The notes beneath the pieces are model-generated. The model was not told where the DNA came from. It ran no database searches and worked only from the letters and a program-made list of their open reading frames with translations. A program made the translations under genes and the position numbers. Source: Variovorax sp. OAS795 (lineage in GTDB: Bacteria; Pseudomonadota; Gammaproteobacteria; Burkholderiales; Burkholderiaceae_C). From it: a DNA stretch of 64,000 nt. Position 1 is the first letter of the stretch. Each line of letters begins with the position of its first letter. Of the stretch, positions 21,441-29,213 are shown one piece after another. The DNA lies in contig NZ_JBEPOH010000001.1 of assembly GCF_040546685.1 (NCBI RefSeq), forward strand, positions 2,976,001 to 3,040,000, in the 5' to 3' direction.

Positions 21441-21830
21441 TCAGTTCGCGATGTCCGCCCCGCGCTCGGCCAGCAGGCTGCGCAGCAGCGAGCGATGGCA
21501 GCGCGATTCATCTTCGCAATAGCAGCCCACCGAAAAGGCCGAGCCGTGCGACAGGGCGGCCAGCAGGTCGAGGCTGCGGCTCGCGTCGGCTTCGGCCATC
21601 TCGGCCTTGTACTTGCGCATGAAGGCGTTCCATTGCGCGGGCGTTTCCGCCTCCTGGCCCAGCTTCATGGTCTCGGCCGAAGGCGCGAGATTCGGATACC
21701 ACACGTCATACCAGTCCTGCGCGGCGAACTCGGTCTTGGGCACGCCGCGCGGCGGGCGGCGCACGGTGCCGATGCGAAGGCCCTCGGCGTCGGCGCGCGG
21801 CGTGCTGAGGCGAACGATGCGAATGCTCAT
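21441..21830 (-). CDS. DUF488 family protein
   Basis: 129-aa DUF488 protein. The conserved VGCYCEDESRCHRSLLRSLL supplies the family's Cys/His cluster, and DVWYPNLAPS is also typical. The family has been suggested to bind metal or nucleotides; function is unknown. It is convergent with the GST gene (4 nt apart). Confidence 0.87.
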   Translation of the reverse strand: MSIRIVRLSTPRADAEGLRIGTVRRPPRGVPKTEFAAQDWYDVWYPNLAPSAETMKLGQEAETPAQWNAFMRKYKAEMAEADASRSLDLLAALSHGSAFSVGCYCEDESRCHRSLLRSLLAERGADIAN

Positions 21831-21861
21831 GGGCGGTCTCCTTCTGTTCGGTGGATGGACT

Positions 21862-23715
21862 TCAGGTGCCGACGATGCCGCCGTCGCGCCTGCGGATCGC
21901 CAGGGTGGCCGAGCGCGGGCGCGCGCTGCCGGGCGCAGAGCCGTCGGGCCATGCGCTGTTGGGCGACGCATTGCCGTCGTCGCGCGACTCGCCCGGATGC
22001 TGGATGTTGACGAACAGCGTGCGCCGGTCCGGCGTGACCACGCAGCCCGTGACCTCGCTGCCGTTCGGCGCCGTGAGGAAGCGCTTGATGCGGCCGGTTG
22101 CAATGTCGGCGCAGAGCATCTGGTTGTTGCCGAGCGATGCATACGGGGGCTTGCCGATGAGTTGGCCGCTCATGTCGGTCTGGATCCAGAGCAGCCCGCC
22201 GCTGTCGAAGTGCAGGCCGTCGGGGCTGCCGAACATGTCGGCATCGGTCGACGGATATCGCGCGCCGCTCCCCTCCTGCGAGGGGTCGCCGGCGAGTGCG
22301 AAGTGGTTCCACGCAAAGCCAGTGCTGCCGGCATCGCCATCGTCCTCGCGCCAGCGCAGGATGCCGCCGAAGAAGTTGTCGGCGCGCGGATTGGCCGCAT
22401 CGGCTGCGGGCCTGCCGAGGTTGCCGCGCTGGCTGTTGTTGGTGAGGGTGACGTACACCTCGCCGGTCCGGGGATGCACCGCGATCCACTCGGGACGGTC
22501 CATCCGGGTGCCGCCCACCACGTCGCCGGCCAGCCTCGCGTGAACCAGCACTTCGGCCTGGTCCGCAAAGCCGCTGCCCGCATCGAGGCCGTTGCGGCCG
22601 TGCACGAGCGCGATCCAGCGGCCGCGCCCATCGGCATCGAAGCGCGCGACGTGGAGCGTCCCTTCGTCGAGCAGGCGCCCGTTGGCCGCGGCACCGCCGC
22701 CGGCGGAGACTTTTCCATGGCTCACGAACTTGTAGATGTACTCGAAGCGCGCGTCGTCGCCCATGTAGACCACCACGCGCCCGTCGCCGGCCAGCGTGCA
22801 GGTCGCGCTTTCCTGGCGCTTGCGGCCGAGTGCCGTGCGCTTGACCGGCTTGGCCGCGGGATCGAAGGGGTCGATCTCCACCACCCAGCCGAAGCGGTGG
22901 GGCTCGTTCGGGTGCCGGTGGAGGTCGAAGCGTTCGTCGAAGCGCCAGTATTCCACCCATTGCGAGCCCGGCACCGTGCCGTAGCGGCGCTGCGCGGGCG
23001 TCATGTCCCTGGCCGCTTCCTTCGGCCCACCGAAGTAGCCGTGGAAGTTTTCCTCGCAGGTCAGGTAGGTGCCCCATGGCGTGACGCCCATCGCGCAGTT
23101 GGCCAGGGTGCCGAGCACCTCGCCGCCGGCCGGGTCGGCCGCGGTGCGCATCAGCGGCGTGCCGGCGGCGGGCCCCGCGATGCGCATGGGCGTGCGCCCG
23201 TGCACGCGCCGGGCATAGGGCGAAGGCCGGACCTGCCGCCAGCCTTCGGGTGTCCACTGGATCTCGATCACCGAGACCCCCATCGCGTGCAGCGACTTGC
23301 GCACCTTGGCGGCGTTCCACACCGTGACGCCGTCGGCATGCAGCAGCTGTTCGTCGGTGTACTCGTGGTTCATGACGAGCAGCGCGCGGCCCGGCGCTGC
23401 GAGCGGAAAGAAATGCATCCCGTCGTGATGCATGCCGGCCTGCAGCGCCTGGTCGTCCGCGCCGTTGCTGCCGTCGGGGGCGAAGGGCGGCATCGGCTGA
23501 CCCGCGATACCGGTCGGCGTGCCCCAGGGGTAGAGCAGCTGCCATTCGTATTCGGGCGGCACCACGACGGCATCGCGCAGTGACGCCGGCACGCCGGTGA
23601 AGCCGAGCACGGCCTGGCCCGCAGGCGCGGATGACGCACCGGCGCCGTGCCGGTGGAGCAGGGCCACCACGGCGGCGGCACCCGATTGCAGAAAAATCCG
23701 GCGGTCCAGGGGCAT
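21862..23715 (-). CDS. PhoX family protein (DUF839)
   Basis: 617 aa. The N-terminus PLDRRIFLQSGAAAVVALL is a Tat-type signal with a twin Arg. The body has PhoX beta-propeller blocks: MNHEYTDEQLLH, LANCAMGVTPWGTYLTCEENFHGYF and ENFHGYFGGPKEA. PhoX enzymes are Ca2+-dependent periplasmic phosphatases, but many DUF839 proteins are untested. No PhoB box is evident upstream. The C-terminal ARPRSATLAIRRRDGGIVGT fits the family. Confidence 0.88.
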   Translation of the reverse strand: MPLDRRIFLQSGAAAVVALLHRHGAGASSAPAGQAVLGFTGVPASLRDAVVVPPEYEWQLLYPWGTPTGIAGQPMPPFAPDGSNGADDQALQAGMHHDGMHFFPLAAPGRALLVMNHEYTDEQLLHADGVTVWNAAKVRKSLHAMGVSVIEIQWTPEGWRQVRPSPYARRVHGRTPMRIAGPAAGTPLMRTAADPAGGEVLGTLANCAMGVTPWGTYLTCEENFHGYFGGPKEAARDMTPAQRRYGTVPGSQWVEYWRFDERFDLHRHPNEPHRFGWVVEIDPFDPAAKPVKRTALGRKRQESATCTLAGDGRVVVYMGDDARFEYIYKFVSHGKVSAGGGAAANGRLLDEGTLHVARFDADGRGRWIALVHGRNGLDAGSGFADQAEVLVHARLAGDVVGGTRMDRPEWIAVHPRTGEVYVTLTNNSQRGNLGRPAADAANPRADNFFGGILRWREDDGDAGSTGFAWNHFALAGDPSQEGSGARYPSTDADMFGSPDGLHFDSGGLLWIQTDMSGQLIGKPPYASLGNNQMLCADIATGRIKRFLTAPNGSEVTGCVVTPDRRTLFVNIQHPGESRDDGNASPNSAWPDGSAPGSARPRSATLAIRRRDGGIVGT

Positions 23716-23814
23716 AAGTGCAGGGTCCGGGTGTTAGGTAGGCGACAGCCGCCATCATCGCCGAGCACCCCTCGCGGGCGATACTGGCGCGAAGAAACCG
23801 AAGGAGACACTGAC

Positions 23815-24642
23815 ATGACCGACCGTATCGAATGGACCCGCCACCCTGACGGCGTGGTGGAACTGCAGCTTGCGCGCGCCGACAAGATGAACGCGCTCGA
23901 TCCTGCGATGTTCGATGCGCTCATCGATGCGGGCAAGACCCTCGGCGCCGACCGGACCGTGCGCGCGGTGGTGATGTCGGGCCAGGGCAGGGCATTTTGC
24001 GCCGGCCTGGACATGGCTTCGTTCGAGCGCATGGGGCAGGGCGCGGCCAGCGCGGTGCTCGGAGCAGCCGCAAGCACGGCCGACTTGTCAGCCCGCACGC
24101 ACGGCATTTCGAACGCCGCCCAGTATGTGGCCATGGCCTGGCGCGAAGTGCCGGTGCCCGTGATTGCCGCCGTGCACGGCGTGGCATTCGGCGGCGGCCT
24201 TCAGGTGGCGCTGGGCGCCGACATCCGCATCGTCGCGCCCGACACCCGGCTGTCGGTGATGGAGATCAAGTGGGGCCTGGTGCCCGACATGGGCGGCATG
24301 GTGCTGATGCGGGAGCTCGCGCGCAGCGACGTGGTGCGCGAACTCACGTTCACCGGCCGCGTCTTCTCGGGCGAGGAAGCGTTGCAGCTCGGCTTCGCCA
24401 CCCGGCTGGCGGCCGATCCACTCGCCGAGGCGCTCCGGATGGCACACGACATCGCGGCCAGGAGCCCCGACGCCATCAGGGCGGGCAAACGGCTTCTCAA
24501 TGCAGCGCTGTCGCAAGGCGCGGGCGAGCTGCTGATCGCGGAGTCGGTGGAACAGCAGGCGCTGATCGGCAGCCCGAACCAGATCGAAGCAGTGCGGGCG
24601 AACGTCGAGCGGCGCGCACCGGGATTTTCCGACCCGGTCTGA
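23815..24642 (+). CDS. Crotonase-family protein (enoyl-CoA hydratase/isomerase)
   Basis: 275 aa. The crotonase oxyanion segments are GQGRAFCAGLDMASF and VHGVAFGGGLQVALGADIR. The downstream block SVMEIKWGLVPDMGG carries the usual active-site acidic/Asp region. It acts on an enoyl-CoA or related thioester. AAGGAGA lies 8 nt before ATG 23815. It is divergent from PhoX. Confidence 0.9.
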   Translation: MTDRIEWTRHPDGVVELQLARADKMNALDPAMFDALIDAGKTLGADRTVRAVVMSGQGRAFCAGLDMASFERMGQGAASAVLGAAASTADLSARTHGISNAAQYVAMAWREVPVPVIAAVHGVAFGGGLQVALGADIRIVAPDTRLSVMEIKWGLVPDMGGMVLMRELARSDVVRELTFTGRVFSGEEALQLGFATRLAADPLAEALRMAHDIAARSPDAIRAGKRLLNAALSQGAGELLIAESVEQQALIGSPNQIEAVRANVERRAPGFSDPV

Positions 24643-24687
24643 AAAATGGCACGGAGGGGCGCGACGCCCCTTGTCCGCGCGATTTTT
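24642..24687 (+). terminator. Probable terminator of the crotonase gene
   Basis: It begins at the last base of the crotonase stop codon. A GGGGCG-CGA-CGCCCC hairpin (24656-24670) is nested in a longer imperfect stem that pairs AAAAAT with ATTTTT, ending in a T5 run. Likely factor-independent. Confidence 0.6.
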
Positions 24688-24799
24688 GGCAGTCTTTCAG
24701 CCGAAAGTTGTATTGGATGGGCGCAGGATGCTCCGATATGTAAGAATTAAGTATCTTTATTTCACCCGATTGACCATCTGGACAAAAAGTTGATCGTTT

Positions 24800-24815
24800 T
24801 GTGACGTAGGTCACG
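24800..24815. promoter_or_regulatory. CRP/FNR-like palindrome
   Basis: TGTGACGTAGGTCACG matches the CRP-family half-site spacing TGTGA-N6-TCAC(A). It lies 90 nt upstream of the small gene at 24905 in an AT-richer spacer. A second dyad, TGTGGCAA-GTT-TTGTCACA, lies near 24844. Sequence similarity only. Confidence 0.35.
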
Positions 24816-24904
24816 CATCGGGGTGAGTAAAGGTACGGGAGGGTGTGGCAAGTTTTGTCACATTCCTTAACAATTAATTCTTTTGACTGCGATGGCGATC
24901 CTGC

Positions 24905-25219
24905 ATGTCGACCACGTTTTTCTGCAACCTCAACGTGCCCATCCTGGTGGGTGAGGATCGCTACAAGTACGTCCCCGTTGTCGGGGTGTTCCGCAGCATC
25001 CCGTTCGACCAGGTCGATGCGTGGGTGATGCACCCGGGCGGCGGTGGCCCGCGCAGCGATCGCGAACTGGCAGCAGAAGTGCTCGTCGAGATCCGCAAGC
25101 CGCTCGGCACGAGCGGGCGCACCGTGCCGCACTCCTTCGAGGTGGCCGATGTCCTTCAGCTGGATCGCGCCGCGGCCATCGTCGTCTCCACCTTTCTTGC
25201 TGCATTGCCTCGCGCCTGA
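24905..25219 (+). CDS. Hypothetical protein (104 aa)
   Basis: Starts MSTTFFCNLNVPILVGEDRYKYV. It has no signal peptide and no recognised domain. A segment HPGGGGPRSDRELAAEVLVEI looks like a glycine-rich turn followed by an amphipathic helix. It has its own AT-rich upstream region containing CRP-like palindromes, suggesting independent regulation. Confidence 0.6.
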   Translation: MSTTFFCNLNVPILVGEDRYKYVPVVGVFRSIPFDQVDAWVMHPGGGGPRSDRELAAEVLVEIRKPLGTSGRTVPHSFEVADVLQLDRAAAIVVSTFLAALPRA

Positions 25220-25246
25220 CGGTCGGCCCCGCCGTCCGCGTGCCGC

Positions 25247-26389
25247 TCAATGCCTGCCGCGGGCGTCGACCGGCCAGATCGCAACCAGTGTGTCGCCATC
25301 GACCACGTGATAGGCGTCATGCAGGTTGACCGTCGGATCGCAGTGGGGCGTGACAAATTCGATGCGGTCACCGAGCGTGGGCCGCGCTCCCGCAAACAGC
25401 AGCTTGCCATGCTCGTCGCCGAAGAAGGCATAGCGGCTCGCCGCGTCGGCGCCGCGGGCCACCAGCGGAACGCCGCTGTCCGTTGCAAAGCACTTGGTGC
25501 CGCCATCGACCGTGACCCAGTCCGCCGCATGGGTGCTCACCACCGCCGTCTGCACGAAGAGTGACACCTCGAAGGGCGAAGCCTGCCCGGGACCGGCGAG
25601 CACCTGTGCGTATTCCGCGTCCATGAAGACATAGGAGCCGGCCTGCAGTTCGGTGAATGCATCGCGCCCAGCATCGAGGTCGTGGGTGCCGGTGCCCGCG
25701 CCCGTGACGATCTCGAAAGGGATGCCGATGCGCTCGGCCTCCGCGACGATGTGCGCGATGGTCCGGCGCAGGCCGGCAGCCGCGGCGCTGCGCTGTGCCC
25801 GGTCGACAATGTGCTGCAGGTTGCCGGCATAGGCCTGCAGGCCGCGCAGCTTCAGCCGCGGCTCGGCCGCGATGAACCGCGCGAGTTCGAGCACCTGCGC
25901 CTCGCTGGCGGCGCCGGTGCGGTTGTAGCCGGCGCCATAGTCCACGAGCACCTCGAGCGGGTGCGGCAGGCCGAGCGTGGCCTCGGCAAGGTCCGCGGCA
26001 TTGCGCGGATCGTCCACCACCACCATCATTCCGCCGGGCCCCGCAAGCCTGGCAAGCCTGACCACGCGCGCGATCTTGCTCGGCGTGACGGCCGGGGAGG
26101 TGATCAGTACGTCGGGAATGCCGGCCTTGACCATCACCTCCGCCTCGCCGAGCGTCACGCAGCTCACGCCGATGGCGCCCGCGGCCACCTGGCGCCTCGC
26201 GATCTCCGCCGACTTGTGCGTCTTGACGTGCGGCCGCAGGCCCACGCCCCGTGACTTGGCGAACGCGGCCATGCGCTCGATGTTGCGCGTGAGCGCGCCA
26301 AGGTCGAGCAGCAGCGCCGGCGTATCGAGCGACTGCCGGCCGCCGGCAATGCCGATCAGCGGCGTATTGACTTGCGATGCAGGAAGCAT
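25247..26389 (-). CDS. DSD1-family PLP enzyme (D-threonine aldolase/D-serine dehydratase-like)
   Basis: 380 aa. The N-terminal alanine-racemase-like TIM barrel begins TPALLLDLGALTRNIERMAA; the PLP Lys lies in RPHVKTHKSAEIARRQ. The C-terminal metal-binding His/Cys pair is in VTPHCDPTVNLHD. Family members cleave or dehydrate D-beta-hydroxy-amino acids using PLP and a divalent metal. Confidence 0.87.
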   Translation of the reverse strand: MLPASQVNTPLIGIAGGRQSLDTPALLLDLGALTRNIERMAAFAKSRGVGLRPHVKTHKSAEIARRQVAAGAIGVSCVTLGEAEVMVKAGIPDVLITSPAVTPSKIARVVRLARLAGPGGMMVVVDDPRNAADLAEATLGLPHPLEVLVDYGAGYNRTGAASEAQVLELARFIAAEPRLKLRGLQAYAGNLQHIVDRAQRSAAAAGLRRTIAHIVAEAERIGIPFEIVTGAGTGTHDLDAGRDAFTELQAGSYVFMDAEYAQVLAGPGQASPFEVSLFVQTAVVSTHAADWVTVDGGTKCFATDSGVPLVARGADAASRYAFFGDEHGKLLFAGARPTLGDRIEFVTPHCDPTVNLHDAYHVVDGDTLVAIWPVDARGRH

Positions 26390-26419
26390 GAAAAAACTTT
26401 CGGGCGGAGGGAAGGTGCC

Positions 26420-26734
26420 TCAGTCGCCGCGCGCCGGTGCGCGCCGCGCGGCGCGCCGGAGCGCCAGCCACCAGACGAGCGCCGCATTGGCGGCCCAGCT
26501 TGCAGCAAGCAGCAAGAGCGCGGTTTGCGCAACGCCCGGCGACAGGTCGAGCGTCAGCAATGCCAGCGACCACGGCAAGCTGCCCGCGATGGCCGCCAGC
26601 ATGGCTGTTTCGCTCTCGGGGAACAGGGCGGACGAGACGACGCACACCACGCCCGCGGCCGTATAGGCGAGCGCGGCGGTGCGCCACCACGATGGGAAGA
26701 GCGGTCGGACGGGGTCGGTGCCTGCGGTGTGCAT
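26420..26734 (-). CDS. Small integral membrane protein
   Basis: 104 aa with three to four hydrophobic stretches (TAALAYTAAGVVCVVSSALF, AMLAAIAGSLPWSLALLTL, TALLLLAASWAANAALVWWLAL) and a strongly basic C-terminus (RRAARRAPARGD). No family recognised. Confidence 0.65.
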   Translation of the reverse strand: MHTAGTDPVRPLFPSWWRTAALAYTAAGVVCVVSSALFPESETAMLAAIAGSLPWSLALLTLDLSPGVAQTALLLLAASWAANAALVWWLALRRAARRAPARGD

Positions 26735-26923
26735 ATGCTGACGATTGCAGATGGAAGTATCAGGCCGCGAGAGCCGCTCGCGCGAAGAAATGTAAGCCTT
26801 CGGGTGGCCGGAGCAGGGCGGCATGGCGCAAGGGTGTAGGTAGAATTCGGCCGGGGTGCGAAGGTCCGAAAAACCGTGCGCGCCCACCAGGTTTCCTTCG
26901 TCTTTTTTTTGCCGGTCCGGAAT

Positions 26924-27000
26924 CTGCCCGTAGCTCAGTTGGATAGAGCACCTGCCTTCTAAGCAGGTTGTCGGGGGTTCGATCCCCTCCGGGCAGGCCA
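26924..27000 (+). tRNA. tRNA-Arg (anticodon TCT)
   Basis: Full cloverleaf of 77 nt with encoded CCA. The acceptor stem CTGCCCG/CGGGCAG has seven pairs; the D-arm is GCTC-AGTTGGATA-GAGC; the anticodon arm is CCTGC-CTTCTAA-GCAGG with TCT; the T-arm carries TTCGATC. It forms the left flank of the integrated element. Confidence 0.97.
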
Positions 27001-27050
27001 TCACCAGAACTTGCGGGCTGCGCATTCGCAGCAGCCGGCGCACAAAGCAA

Positions 27051-27092
27051 AACGCCTGCAACAACTCACGTTATTGCAGGCGTTCACATTTT
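27051..27092 (+). terminator. Terminator downstream of tRNA-Arg
   Basis: Perfect 11-bp stem AACGCCTGCAA (27051-27061) / TTGCAGGCGTT (27074-27084), followed by CACATTTTT. Typical intrinsic terminator ending the tRNA-Arg transcript before the element begins. Confidence 0.8.
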
Positions 27093-27138
27093 TGGTCGGC
27101 GAAACCGATCTAAAGAAGGGCTGCAACCCGCGTGGATC

Positions 27139-28047
27139 CTAAGGGTCAACTACACGCGCCCTCCTTTGTACCCCAGTTTGTACCCCCGCTTTGCCCTTGG
27201 TGGCGTCCACATGATCGTCGTGTACCTTCGAGTGCTTGCACACAAACGGCACGATCCAGTCTTCGTGGCGCTCGAAGAAGATCCACCTATCCGCTCGCGC
27301 GACGACTCGCGCATTGAGCAGCCTCGTCTGCTGCACGCTTAGTTTTCGGAGCTGACCCTGGTGCCCCGGGCGCCAAGTGGCTATCAGTGCCGTGTCGCTT
27401 CGAACAGGAAGGATCAGCTCGGCCTTTTCGTGCCCCAGTCCCAAGTATTCGTTGAAAAGCACAGGACTGTCGCCGATAAGGAGCTGCCGCCCGGCCGGTG
27501 CTTGCCAACGCTCCCACGTCATCTGCTGGAGAGCAGCGGTGAGCCGGGGAAAGTTCTCCGGAAGTAGCGTCCTGTGCCAAAGCCAATCGCTGTCTTGAGC
27601 CCTGATTCGCGCCATGATCTTTGAGATGTTCGCGCGCCCCTTCTCTGCAAGATCACGCTCATCTGGCACAAGCTGCTCAAGCATGTCGATCCGCCGGAGT
27701 TGCTCGCGTTCGACCGCAACGGCAACGTCGGGCAGAGCCTTCGCCGATCGGGCACGCCCAGCCGGGACCCGTCGGAGCATGGTCATCGCATAACGTGCGA
27801 TCGCTTCGATGTCCTGAGCACCTATCCCCCCACCAGCCCCGAGGCGGTCAAGAATGACATTGAAAGGCTGCTCATACTCGCTGTTCAAGCGATCTTCGAG
27901 TTCGTTCGAATACATCGCGGGCTCTTGTGCCACCCGGGCAATCGGGAGGAGTTTGGGGTCTCCACCGCACTTCATGTCCAACGTCCAGATCCGATTCTCT
28001 TGCGCAAAACCCCGCAAGAGCCGACGCGGCAAATAGTGGTGGCCCAT
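27139..28047 (-). CDS. DUF4238 protein
   Basis: 302 aa. The N-terminal MGHHYLPRRLLRGFAQENRIW is the DUF4238 signature (HH/HY-P-x-x-LL-x-F). The family recurs in defence-like clusters; molecular function is unknown. The last residues (AGVQTGVQRRARVVDP) are encoded by the element-end repeat, so the gene runs through the island boundary. It starts immediately after the stop of the upstream TIGR02391 gene (no spacer), implying co-translation. Confidence 0.82.
   Translation of the reverse strand: MGHHYLPRRLLRGFAQENRIWTLDMKCGGDPKLLPIARVAQEPAMYSNELEDRLNSEYEQPFNVILDRLGAGGGIGAQDIEAIARYAMTMLRRVPAGRARSAKALPDVAVAVEREQLRRIDMLEQLVPDERDLAEKGRANISKIMARIRAQDSDWLWHRTLLPENFPRLTAALQQMTWERWQAPAGRQLLIGDSPVLFNEYLGLGHEKAELILPVRSDTALIATWRPGHQGQLRKLSVQQTRLLNARVVARADRWIFFERHEDWIVPFVCKHSKVHDDHVDATKGKAGVQTGVQRRARVVDP
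27161..27187. repeat. Left element-end repeat
   Basis: 27-nt repeat, best read on the minus strand as two GGGGTACAAA-type units. It matches 23 of 27 positions with 48700-48726 in the same orientation. It overlaps the 3' end of the DUF4238 gene. Likely integrase arm-type or attachment sequence. Confidence 0.7.
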
Positions 28048-28800
28048 TCAGATCGTCGCGACCGGCGTACCGGCTGACGCAGCCGGGCGGCGTGAGTCGA
28101 TGATCCGCAAGAGATGCGATGCCAGGATCACCATCTCCTGCGCCTCACGCGGCTCGATGGGGACATTGCGATGCGAGTGCGGATTCTTGTAGGAGCCTAT
28201 GGCACCGGCAAACATGTTCATCAGCGCGTCCCGTTCGCCGGCCTCCTTGGTTGTGTCGCTGAGAGGGCCGGTTGGCCCGAAGGCCTTGCGCATCAGATTC
28301 ACGCCAATGTCACCGTCTCCGAATCCCCCCGCCTCCCGCACCGCGACCTCGACAGCTTTGAACGCATGAAATACGGCGTCGTCGAGGTCACCCCGGGATA
28401 ATCCAAGCCACACCTTGTCCGCAATCGAGGGGTGGAGCATCGACCGCGAAAATGCCGCAGCCTCGCGGAACGCAGCGAAGTCCTCATCCGAAACGATCTC
28501 GTTGGCACGCCGGCTCAGGAATCGCCAGCCATTTGTGTCGCCCGGCGCTGGCACCAGGAGAATGTTCTTATCCAGCCATGCCCAGCCCTCCGCCAGCGTG
28601 TTCGCGATCCGATCCCTGTACTGAGGCGGGTACCAGGGCTGGCCGAGCACTTCGGCGACGCTCTGCGGATGGATCAAACCATTGTGTTGCAGGTTTGATT
28701 TGGCAACTCGCAACAGAACACGCCCCAGGTCTTCCGGCGCGAGCGCCAGAAGCACGTCCACGTCGGGCACAAGGTCGTAGAGGGTTGGCATGGTCCGCAT
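28048..28800 (-). CDS. TIGR02391 (HEPN-like) protein
   Basis: About 250 aa. The C-terminal third has the TIGR02391 core ALMNMFAGAIGSYKNPHSHR. It resembles a HEPN ribonuclease helix pair with the N-x-x-x-H element but Lys in place of the usual Arg before Asn. The N-terminal two thirds is helical. Its stop is followed directly by the DUF4238 start. ATG 28800 is chosen; ATG 28791 or GTG 28839 are possible. The pair is a candidate toxin or abortive-infection module. Confidence 0.75.
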   Translation of the reverse strand: MRTMPTLYDLVPDVDVLLALAPEDLGRVLLRVAKSNLQHNGLIHPQSVAEVLGQPWYPPQYRDRIANTLAEGWAWLDKNILLVPAPGDTNGWRFLSRRANEIVSDEDFAAFREAAAFSRSMLHPSIADKVWLGLSRGDLDDAVFHAFKAVEVAVREAGGFGDGDIGVNLMRKAFGPTGPLSDTTKEAGERDALMNMFAGAIGSYKNPHSHRNVPIEPREAQEMVILASHLLRIIDSRRPAASAGTPVATI

Positions 28801-29213
28801 GCTATCGGAAGCGCTTTGCGCGTTGTTTGTGCTGCGCACGCGACCAAGCGGCCGCTATGAGCTGCTTCAGCGCGGCCATGCAACCCTGATAGACGCTGCG
28901 GCTGCAACGCAAAAAAGCGCGACCTCTCGATCCATCTGCAGGCCATCGATGTGCTCGGGGTACCCCAGTGGCACGAGGGCAGGGCCTTTCGGTGCAGACC
29001 GCTGCCAGGGCCCTGGCGCTCTACGCAGTGAAGACGGAGAACCTCATCCGGGCTGTCGGCGCACAAGCAACTGCTGCGGTCGGTTGCTGAAGAACGAACG
29101 CTGCGTACAGCACTGAGCGGCTTCTTCACTCGCCTGCCGGCCCGGCCCCAAGCAACCTGGAGCAACGTTTTCCGGAAGTACGATACGGTTCCCCCGGCTA
29201 CCAAAAGAGCTCC
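28801..29213. other. Intergenic region between divergent defence genes
   Basis: 413 nt separating the TIGR02391 gene (-) from the STAND gene (+). No credible gene was found in either strand. It probably holds the two divergent promoters. A + frame ending near 29088 encodes an Ala-rich stretch (TAARALALYAVKTENLIRA) that could be a decayed gene end, but I cannot name it. Confidence 0.4.

Noticed and set aside
27093..27104. Possible attachment core matching the tRNA-Pro 3' end (TGGTCGG..CGAAA)
   Set aside because: Too short and gapped to call as an attachment site; kept only as a hint in the island finding.
28790..29116. 108-aa + frame between the TIGR02391 and STAND genes
   Set aside because: Residue composition is Cys/Arg/Gly-rich noise and no start signal is visible; better seen as non-coding spacer.
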